A DNA stretch of 32,171 bases, from positions 1 to 32,171 of the forward strand of contig JAAESX010000231.1 of the NCBI GenBank assembly GCA_024228935.1, written 5' to 3'. The position numbers were made by a program, and so were the translations under genes. This document shows positions 1 through 5,248 of the stretch, one piece after another. The DNA is from Pseudomonadota bacterium. Its GTDB lineage: Bacteria; Myxococcota_A; UBA796; CAJQPC01. Every line of letters starts with the position of its first letter. Positions within the stretch are counted from its first letter, which is position 1. The notes beneath the pieces were generated by a model that was given only the letters and a program-made list of their open reading frames with translations, searched no databases and had not been told where the DNA came from.

Positions 1-23
1 CCCTTCGCCTCGAGCGCGTCCAC

Positions 24-60
24 GACGCTCGATTGCTCGATTGCTCGGGGCTCGAGCGTC
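24..60. terminator. Hairpin near left edge, possible terminator
   Basis: A perfect 9-bp inverted repeat (GACGCTCGA at 24-32, TCGAGCGTC at 52-60) encloses a 19-nt loop holding a short tandem repeat of CTCGATTG. No T-run follows, so it is at best a weak terminator for a gene lying left of the window. Bases 1-23 show nothing recognisable. Confidence 0.3.
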
Positions 61-70
61 GGCGGCTACC

Positions 71-168
71 GGTCTCTCCTCCGGTTCCTCCGGGGCTTCG
101 TAAGGCCCCCCTTCGCAGGCTCAGGTGAGGGGGCCTTCCTCGCCTCCTCCGGAACCTACGGAGAGACC
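71..168 (+). promoter_or_regulatory. Long nested hairpin covering the ribosome binding site of the next gene
   Basis: Three blocks pair in register: GGTCTCTCC (71-79) with GGAGAGACC (160-168), GGTTCC (83-88) with GGAACC (151-156), and AAGGCCCCC (102-110) with GGGGGCCTT (129-137). Every pair sums to 239, so the internal loops are symmetric (3 nt and 13 nt) and the apical loop is about 18 nt. The outer 3' arm contains GGAGAG, the likely Shine-Dalgarno of the gene starting at 174, so the folded RNA would hide it. A second inverted repeat, TCCTCCGG (77-84) with CCGGAGGA (495-502), could instead pair around the whole gene, as in the intervening sequences of some 23S rRNAs that carry related ORFs. 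The pairing is seen; the role is inferred. Confidence 0.6.
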
Positions 169-173
169 TTCAG

Positions 174-494
174 ATGCACAGCCACTACTTCAACTTCGAG
201 AAGCTCGATGTCTTCAAGCTCGCCCTCCGGGTGAACGAGGCGGTCCTCGACATGACCTGGCCCCGAGGCCGGTCCCACCTGAAGGACCAGGTCGTTCGGG
301 CGGTCGACAGCCTGGTCCTGAACCTGGCCGAAGGCTGGGAACGGGGTCGAAAGACGAACGCGGGCAAGAACCACTTCCGCATCGCGAAGGGGAGTAGCGC
401 CGAGGTCTTCACAGCCATGACGCTGATGCGGCGCGCGGACCTTCAGGACGACCTTCGGCGGATCGACGCGATGCTCGCAGGTCTCCTCAGGTGA
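174..494 (+). CDS. Four-helix-bundle protein (S23/IVS-encoded family)
   Basis: A 106-residue all-alpha protein matching the family first described from 23S rRNA intervening sequences and now common as free-standing genes (TIGR02436-like). Typical features are the N-terminal F-x-K-L-D-V block near residues 7-13, a central segment (VRAVDSLVLNLAEGWER, about 41-57) and the G-x-x-A-E-V stretch near residue 75. The family forms pentameric helical bundles; apart from the Avd member in diversity-generating retroelements its role is unknown. ATG at 174 is preceded by GGAGAG at 160-165, which lies in the 3' arm of the hairpin at 71-168. No reverse transcriptase or rRNA flanks it, so neither a retroelement nor an rRNA insertion is supported here. 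Confidence 0.85.
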   Translation: MHSHYFNFEKLDVFKLALRVNEAVLDMTWPRGRSHLKDQVVRAVDSLVLNLAEGWERGRKTNAGKNHFRIAKGSSAEVFTAMTLMRRADLQDDLRRIDAMLAGLLR

Positions 495-504
495 CCGGAG
501 GACC
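480..504. terminator. Weak hairpin between convergent genes
   Basis: GGTC (480-483) pairs with GACC (501-504) and CTC (486-488) with GAG (498-500), with a 2-nt bulge. It sits exactly where the four-helix-bundle gene and the TetR gene converge and could act as a bidirectional terminator. There is no T-run, so support is weak. Confidence 0.3.
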
Positions 505-1052
505 TACTCCAGCTGCCCCCCCATCCACGCCTGGAAGTCCTTCCGGTCCTCCTCGCTGTCGGGCAGCCCGATGGCCTGCCGCAGCCGCTGACCGAAGATG
601 GCGTCCCCGAAGAGCGCGGCCCCGACGAGCAGCAGCTTGTACCGGGCCTCTCGCGGGTCCTCGCCGGGCGCGAGCTTCTCGGGCAGGTGAGCCAGCGCCC
701 CGGTGAAGACCTCTTCGGGCAGGCCCGTGTTGCTGAGCAGGAGCCAGGCCCCCAGTCGCGCATTGCCCCGAGTCCGGGTGACCTCGTCGATCCGGCCGAT
801 GAGCTCGTCGGGCTCGGCCTCGGACAGCTCGGACAGGTCGCGGAAGAGTCCCAGCCAGGCCTGGCTGACGACCTCGCGCATCAGCCCCTCGCGGTCTCCG
901 AAGTGGTGGAGGATCGCCTGCCGCGAGATGCCCACCTCAGCCGCGATGACGTCCAGCCTCAGCTCCGCTGGGCCGTGCTGGACGAGCTGCTCCTGGGCGG
1001 CGTCGAGGATCTCGGCCTTGGTCTCGGCGGCGGGGCGGCGCTTTCGGGCCAA
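504..1052 (-). CDS. TetR/AcrR-family transcriptional regulator
   Basis: 182 residues. The N-terminal part is a TetR helix-turn-helix: helix 1 with K-A-E-I-L-D-A-A near residues 12-19, then L-D-V-I-A-A-E-V-G-I-S-R and A-I-L-H-H-F-G-D-R-E-G-L near 33-58. The C-terminal two thirds is a variable ligand-binding and dimerisation domain with no diagnostic ligand motif. The start is TTG with a strong AGGAGG Shine-Dalgarno just upstream. It is divergent from the Mpo1-like gene at 1140 and an 8-bp-arm palindrome lies between them, so it probably represses itself and that neighbour. The stop is TAG. Confidence 0.9.
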   Translation of the reverse strand: MARKRRPAAETKAEILDAAQEQLVQHGPAELRLDVIAAEVGISRQAILHHFGDREGLMREVVSQAWLGLFRDLSELSEAEPDELIGRIDEVTRTRGNARLGAWLLLSNTGLPEEVFTGALAHLPEKLAPGEDPREARYKLLLVGAALFGDAIFGQRLRQAIGLPDSEEDRKDFQAWMGGQLE

Positions 1053-1084
1053 AGCTCCTCCTTGCGTGCCTGAGGCTACTGCGG

Positions 1085-1104
1085 TACTTGCTTACCAGCA
1101 AGTA
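1085..1104. promoter_or_regulatory. Palindrome, likely TetR operator
   Basis: TACTTGCT (1085-1092) and AGCAAGTA (1097-1104) form a perfect 8-bp inverted repeat with a 4-bp spacer, 33 bp upstream of the TetR start and 36 bp upstream of the divergent Mpo1-like start. A partly overlapping repeat, CTTAC (1091-1095) with GTAAG (1102-1106), shifts the symmetry centre. Size, symmetry and position fit a TetR-family operator; the assignment is inferred. Confidence 0.6.
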
Positions 1105-1139
1105 AGTACAAACCTGACGACACCGATGGCGGCCTTCCC

Positions 1140-1634
1140 ATGCGCACAGCGACCGAGTGGTTCGAGCTCTACGGCCAGAGCCACACCAACGGAACGAACA
1201 AGCTCATCCACTGGATCTGCATCCCGATCATCCTGCTCAACACGCTGGGCCTGGCCGCGAGCATCCCGTTCCCCTGGGGTGACGGGCTCTTGCTGAACTG
1301 GGCGAGCATCGGCGCGCTGTTCGCGGTCGTCTTCTACTTCCGCCTGTCGTGGACCATCGGTCTCGGCATGACGGCCATCGCGGCGACGGCGCTCGCGATC
1401 AACGCGGCGCTGGTCACGGCCGGCGTCCCGCTGTTGTGGTTCAGCCTCGCCGTCTTCTTCGTCGCCTGGGTGTTCCAGTTCATCGGACACAAGGTCGAAG
1501 GCAAGAAGCCCAGCTTCTTCCAGGACATCCAGTTCCTCCTGGTCGGCCCGGCGTGGCTGCTGCAGTTCGTCTACAAGAAGCTCGGCGTGCCGATCGAGAC
1601 GTGGGCTGCCGGACGCGAGGCTCTCACGCGGTAG
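1140..1634 (+). CDS. Mpo1-like (DUF962) membrane protein
   Basis: A 164-residue protein of the DUF962/YGL010w family. In yeast the family member Mpo1 is an Fe(II)-dependent dioxygenase in alpha-oxidation of 2-hydroxy fatty acids; the bacterial role is not established. Visible signatures are the N-terminal Y-x-x-x-H-x-N-x-x-N-K-x-x-H-W-I-C-I-P region (about 11-29), four hydrophobic segments between residues 28 and 125, and the C-terminal Q-F-I-G-H-K-V-E-G-K-K-P-S-F region with the second conserved His. Length is typical. The TetR gene is divergent across a shared palindrome, suggesting repression. The stop is TAG and formate-tetrahydrofolate ligase starts 10 bp later. Confidence 0.85.
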   Translation: MRTATEWFELYGQSHTNGTNKLIHWICIPIILLNTLGLAASIPFPWGDGLLLNWASIGALFAVVFYFRLSWTIGLGMTAIAATALAINAALVTAGVPLLWFSLAVFFVAWVFQFIGHKVEGKKPSFFQDIQFLLVGPAWLLQFVYKKLGVPIETWAAGREALTR

Positions 1635-1644
1635 CCTCCCGCGC

Positions 1645-3276
1645 ATGAAGCACATCCACGACGTCGCCGCGCGCCTCGGACTCACGCCCGAGGACATCAT
1701 TCCCTTCGGTCACCACAAGGCGAAGGTGCCCCTGTCGGTGATGGACAAGCCGAACGACTCGGCGCCGGCGAAGCTCATCCTGGTCTCCGCGCTGACGCCG
1801 ACCTCGGCCGGCGAGGGGAAGACCACGACCAGCATCGGCTTGGGTCAGGCGCTGACCGCGGCCGGCGAGAAGGTCTGCCTGGCGCTGCGCGAGCCGTCGC
1901 TCGGTCCGTGCTTCGGCGTGAAGGGTGGCGGGACCGGCGGAGGTGCGAGCAAGCTCGAGCCGTCCACCGACATCAACCTGCACTTCAACGGCGACTTCCA
2001 CGCCATCACGTCGGCGCACAACCTGCTCTCGAGCGTGATCGACAACCACCTGCACTTCAGCAGCGACGTGAAGATCGACCCGCGCCGGGTGGTCTGGCCG
2101 CGCGTCATCGACCTGAACGACCGGTCGCTCCGCAGCGCCATGATCGGCCTCGGCGGACCGAAGCAGGGGCAGCCGCGCCAGGAGTCGTTCGACATCACGG
2201 CCGCCAGCGAGGTCATGGCGATCCTGTGCCTCGCCAACGACCTGGACGATCTGCGCCGCCGGATCGACAACATCCTGGTCGGGTTCCGTCCCGGCATCGG
2301 GCCCGTCTACGCCCGCGACCTGAAGGTGACCGGCGCGATGATGGCGCTCCTGAAGGACGCCATCGTGCCCAACCTGGTCCAGTCGACCGAGGGCACCCCG
2401 GCACTGGTCCACGGCGGTCCGTTCGCGAACATCGCGCACGGCTGCAACTCGGTCATCGCCACCCGCATGGCCATGCACCTGGCCGACTGGGTCGTCACCG
2501 AGGCCGGATTCGGCATGGACCTGGGCGGCGAGAAGTTCCTCGACATCAAGTGCCCGAGCGGCGGCTTCAACCCGAACCTGGTCGTGCTCGTCGCGACGGT
2601 CCGGGCGCTCAAACTCCACGGCGGCGTGAAGATGAAGGACCTGGCGACGCCCGACGTCGACGCGGTCAAGCGCGGCCTGCCCAACGTCATCCGCCACATC
2701 GAGTCGGTGCAGGCCTATGGCAAGCCGGTCGTGGTCGCGATGAACCGCTTCCACCAGGACACGCCCGAGGAGATCGAGGCCGTCGTCACCGCCCTGCGCG
2801 AGCACGGCGTGACCGTGGCCGAGAGCGAGCACTTCATGAAGGGGGGCGAGGGCGCTGCTGCCCTGGCTCGGGCCGTCATCGAGAACACCCCCGACGAGCC
2901 GGGGCCGCTGACGCGCAGCTACGACTGGTCGGACTCGCTGCCGGACAAGCTCAACGGCATCGCTCGCCGGGCCTATGGGGCTCGCCAGGTCGTGCTGACC
3001 GCGGACGCGAAGCAGGACCTGCGTCGCATCCGGGCGTTGGGACACGAGGGGCTGCCCGTCTGTGTCGCGAAGACCCAGTACAGTCTGTCCGACGACCCCA
3101 AGAAGCTCGGCCGTCCCGAGGACTTCGACATCACGGTCCGCTCGCTGAAGATCAACTCGGGGGCTGGCTTCATCGTGGCCATCACGGGCGACATCCTTCG
3201 GATGCCGGGGCTTCCGAAGCGGGCCTCGGCCGAGAACGTGGACCTGGTCGACGGGGAGATCGTCGGCGTCGGCTGA
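1645..3276 (+). CDS. fhs: Formate-tetrahydrofolate ligase
   Basis: 543 residues, close to the usual length of about 555. The enzyme makes 10-formyl-tetrahydrofolate from formate, ATP and tetrahydrofolate in the cytoplasm. The P-loop-like T-P-T-S-A-G-E-G-K-T-T-T is at residues 51-62, followed by the conserved L-R-E-P-S-L-G-P-C-F-G-x-K-G-G region near 80-95. The C-terminus, with G-D-I-L-R-M-P-G-L-P-K near residue 515, is intact. The stop TGA overlaps the ATG of the following PcfJ-like gene. With the formate dehydrogenase at 5249-9423 it gives the cell two fates for formate: C1 assimilation or oxidation. Confidence 0.97.
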   Translation: MKHIHDVAARLGLTPEDIIPFGHHKAKVPLSVMDKPNDSAPAKLILVSALTPTSAGEGKTTTSIGLGQALTAAGEKVCLALREPSLGPCFGVKGGGTGGGASKLEPSTDINLHFNGDFHAITSAHNLLSSVIDNHLHFSSDVKIDPRRVVWPRVIDLNDRSLRSAMIGLGGPKQGQPRQESFDITAASEVMAILCLANDLDDLRRRIDNILVGFRPGIGPVYARDLKVTGAMMALLKDAIVPNLVQSTEGTPALVHGGPFANIAHGCNSVIATRMAMHLADWVVTEAGFGMDLGGEKFLDIKCPSGGFNPNLVVLVATVRALKLHGGVKMKDLATPDVDAVKRGLPNVIRHIESVQAYGKPVVVAMNRFHQDTPEEIEAVVTALREHGVTVAESEHFMKGGEGAAALARAVIENTPDEPGPLTRSYDWSDSLPDKLNGIARRAYGARQVVLTADAKQDLRRIRALGHEGLPVCVAKTQYSLSDDPKKLGRPEDFDITVRSLKINSGAGFIVAITGDILRMPGLPKRASAENVDLVDGEIVGVG

Positions 3277-4019
3277 TGGCCTCGAAGAAGAAGTCCGAAC
3301 AGCGCCGCGAGGCGGCCGAGGCTTCGCAGAAGGCGCGCAAGGAAGCCCGGCTGGCGCGCGCGGCGAAGGCGGTCCGCCCCGACCGCCCGCCGGACGCCTT
3401 GACGGTGTGGAAGGATGCCCTGCGCGGCGTCCCGGTTCCGCACGACATGCGCATCCAGGTGCCGCGCGTCCAACACGCGGATCGGGACCGGGCGAACAAG
3501 GTGCTCGCGCTCCTGGCTCGGGCCGAGAGGAAGGCACGGAAGACGCTGGACCCGGACCAGTTTCGTCTGTTCTGGACGCTGGCCGGGCTCCCGTGGGTCC
3601 GGTCCGTCTCGGACTGGAAGCCCAAGGGCAAGTCGCCGCGGCGCAAGCTGCAGAGCCTGCTCGACCACCTGCTCGGTCGCTACCCGGTGCCGGCGTTCCT
3701 GTATTCGGTCGTCGACGAGCGGCAGTGGGAGCCGCTTCGACGGGGGCTGTCGATCTTCGCAGCGCTCGCGCAGGGGACGTCCCCGCGCGCCCTGGTGAAG
3801 GACGGACACATCCCGGCGCCGCTGACCCGCCGGATGTGCGCGCTGTTCCTGGAACAGAAGGCCCACCTGGACCTGATCGGCGCGGTCCGACACGCCCAGG
3901 TGCAGGGACTGGGTGGGGACCGACGCCTGGCCGAGACCATCTGCGGCACGGCGTTCGGGCTGGGCTTCACGGCGGACGAGGCGTTCGTACACCGGGTTCT
4001 CGTCTTCTTCGCGGCCTAG
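3276..4019 (+). CDS. PcfJ-like protein, N-terminal part (ends at in-frame TAG)
   Basis: 247 residues. A very basic N-terminus (Lys/Arg/Ala-rich, about 1-40) is followed by helical sequence typical of the region before the PcfJ domain. The ATG overlaps the stop of fhs (TGATG), implying translational coupling. The reading frame ends at TAG 4017-4019, but the same frame continues after it without another stop into the catalytic-looking PcfJ domain at 4023-4535. Joined, the two give about 419 residues, a normal PcfJ-like protein length. PcfJ was named from enterococcal conjugative plasmid pCF10; its function is not established. The split may be a nonsense mutation or a readthrough site. Confidence 0.7.
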   Translation: MASKKKSEQRREAAEASQKARKEARLARAAKAVRPDRPPDALTVWKDALRGVPVPHDMRIQVPRVQHADRDRANKVLALLARAERKARKTLDPDQFRLFWTLAGLPWVRSVSDWKPKGKSPRRKLQSLLDHLLGRYPVPAFLYSVVDERQWEPLRRGLSIFAALAQGTSPRALVKDGHIPAPLTRRMCALFLEQKAHLDLIGAVRHAQVQGLGGDRRLAETICGTAFGLGFTADEAFVHRVLVFFAA

Positions 4020-4022
4020 GCG

Positions 4023-4535
4023 ATGCTGGACCCCCGCATGGTCGGGCCGCTGCTGGACTTCATCCTGCACCGACGCGACGGGGACCCGCGCTTCGAGCTG
4101 AAGGGCCGGACCGTCGCGAGCCTGTCCCGCGACATGGCGGCCTGGCACGGGGAGCTGCGGCAGATCCGGCGTGTCCGCGGCAAGGAGTTCCAGCCGTCGG
4201 GCATCCGAGCTGGTCGCTTCGAGGAGAGGCGCAAGGGTCGGTTGGTGATCTGGACGGTGACCGAGATCCTGTTCGCCAACGCGCTGGTGGACGAGGGTCG
4301 GGCACTGAAGCACTGCGTCTACAGCTACGCCGGAGCCATCGAGCGAGGCCGCTGCTCGATCTGGAGCCTGCGGCGGGCCGGTGCGCGGCTGGTCACCCTC
4401 GAGGTCCACTCGGCGACCGGTCGCATCGTCCAGGCGCGCGGCTCGTGCAATCGAGACCCGGACGACGCCGAGAGCGCCATGATCCGGCGCTGGGCCGACG
4501 CGGCCGGCTTGACCGTCAGTCTGCCGGGCTGGTGA
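4023..4535 (+). CDS. PcfJ-like domain, C-terminal part (after in-frame TAG)
   Basis: 170 residues carrying the recognisable PcfJ core: W-T-V-T-E-I-L near residue 78, E-G-R-A-L-K-H-C-V-Y-S-Y-A near 91-103 with the conserved H-C-V, S-I-W-S-L-R near 111-116, and Q-A-R-G-S-C-N-R near 136-143. It is in the same frame as 3276-4019 and starts one codon after its TAG. The opening residues (L-D-P-R, then V-G-P-L-L-D-F) look like the middle of the family's continuous protein, not a natural N-terminus. The ATG at 4023 could allow separate translation, but no good Shine-Dalgarno precedes it. Its end overlaps the convergent fragment at 4516. Confidence 0.75.
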   Translation: MLDPRMVGPLLDFILHRRDGDPRFELKGRTVASLSRDMAAWHGELRQIRRVRGKEFQPSGIRAGRFEERRKGRLVIWTVTEILFANALVDEGRALKHCVYSYAGAIERGRCSIWSLRRAGARLVTLEVHSATGRIVQARGSCNRDPDDAESAMIRRWADAAGLTVSLPGW

Positions 4536-4785
4536 CCTGGGGCAGGCAGGGCTGCTCGCTGCGCAGCACCTCGGTCCAGCCGCCGTCGCGTACGACCACG
4601 GTCGGGCACACGGTCCAGGGCTCGTCGCCGTGCAGGAACCGCCAGGAGCTGGCCGTGCTGACGGCGAGCTCGAGGGTGCCTTCGGATGGGAGCGCTGCGC
4701 GGACGGGAACCCGGTCGGGGTCGGATCGGTTCCAGGCTTCGACGAACCAGGCGCCGCTGGACGGCGTCACCTCCAGCTCGACCAC
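4516..4785 (-). CDS. Probable C-terminal part of the secreted protein at 4831-5181 (after in-frame TAG)
   Basis: 89 residues from a GTG at 4785, but the frame is open right up to the TAG that ends the 4831-5181 gene, 15 codons upstream. Sequence across the stop reads as ordinary secreted-protein sequence (T-Y-H-D-G-E-G-G-S-F-P-G, then V-V-E-L-E-V-T-P). I recognise no family. It has the same base composition as its neighbours and could be the tail of one protein of about 220 residues broken by a nonsense codon, or a readthrough extension. It overlaps the PcfJ-like tail by 20 bp at its 3' end. As an independent gene it is weakly supported. Confidence 0.45.
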   Translation of the reverse strand: MVELEVTPSSGAWFVEAWNRSDPDRVPVRAALPSEGTLELAVSTASSWRFLHGDEPWTVCPTVVVRDGGWTEVLRSEQPCLPQVTSPAD

Positions 4786-4830
4786 CGCACGGTGCCCCGG
4801 GAAGCTCCCGCCTTCTCCGTCGTGGTAGGT

Positions 4831-5181
4831 CTACTCCTCGCGCGAGGTCTCGACGCGCTTCACCTGAGGCGTCTCGACTGGGACGCTCTCGCCAACGGTC
4901 ACCTGGCCGGCGGTTCGCTCGTCGCCCCACGCGTCGACGTAGACGATGGCGTAGGTCCCCGGGTCGAGTTTCGGTACGCGGTAGAGCTGGTAGCTGTGCG
5001 GCACCGAGCCGACCCTGCGAAGCCGGGCGGTGTCGCCATCCGAGCGCAGCATCACGCGTTTCGGCGAGGTGTCGCCGCGGTGGAAGAGCAGCACCTGGCC
5101 GGGCGCGACCGGGGCGCGGTTTACGAGCGCCAGGTCCTCGTAGACCTTGCCCGCGTGCGCCAGACTCAGCAGGAGAAGCAT
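4831..5181 (-). CDS. Secreted hypothetical protein
   Basis: 116 residues with a short signal peptide (M-L-L-L-L-S-L-A-H-A, cleavage expected after A-H-A at residue 10). The mature part is beta-rich with no cysteines and no family I recognise; a stretch with L-D-P-G-T-Y-A-I-V-Y-V-D-A near residues 71-83 resembles an immunoglobulin-like strand. It ends at TAG 4831-4833, after which the same frame stays open to 4516. It follows fdhA on the same strand by 67 bp and may be co-transcribed with it, though nothing links it to formate metabolism. Confidence 0.6.
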   Translation of the reverse strand: MLLLLSLAHAGKVYEDLALVNRAPVAPGQVLLFHRGDTSPKRVMLRSDGDTARLRRVGSVPHSYQLYRVPKLDPGTYAIVYVDAWGDERTAGQVTVGESVPVETPQVKRVETSREE

Positions 5182-5248
5182 GGGCCGGTGGACGCAGGCG
5201 GCGGCTCGCTATTCACATGGACGACGGGCATGTCCCGACCGCCAGCGC

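Noticed and set aside
81..92. A 12-mer CCGGTTCCTCCG shared between the hairpins near 81 and 30747
   Set aside because: In 32 kb at this G+C content many identical 12-mers are expected by chance, and the surrounding sequences differ.
71..494. Retron or diversity-generating retroelement around the four-helix-bundle gene
   Set aside because: No reverse transcriptase or variable/template repeat pair is present in the window.
1908..4019. A 703-codon plus-strand frame that joins an fhs shadow to the PcfJ-like N-terminus
   Set aside because: Only the part after 3276 is protein-like. The earlier part overlaps fhs in another frame and shows shadow composition. The ATG at 3276 overlapping the fhs stop is the natural start.
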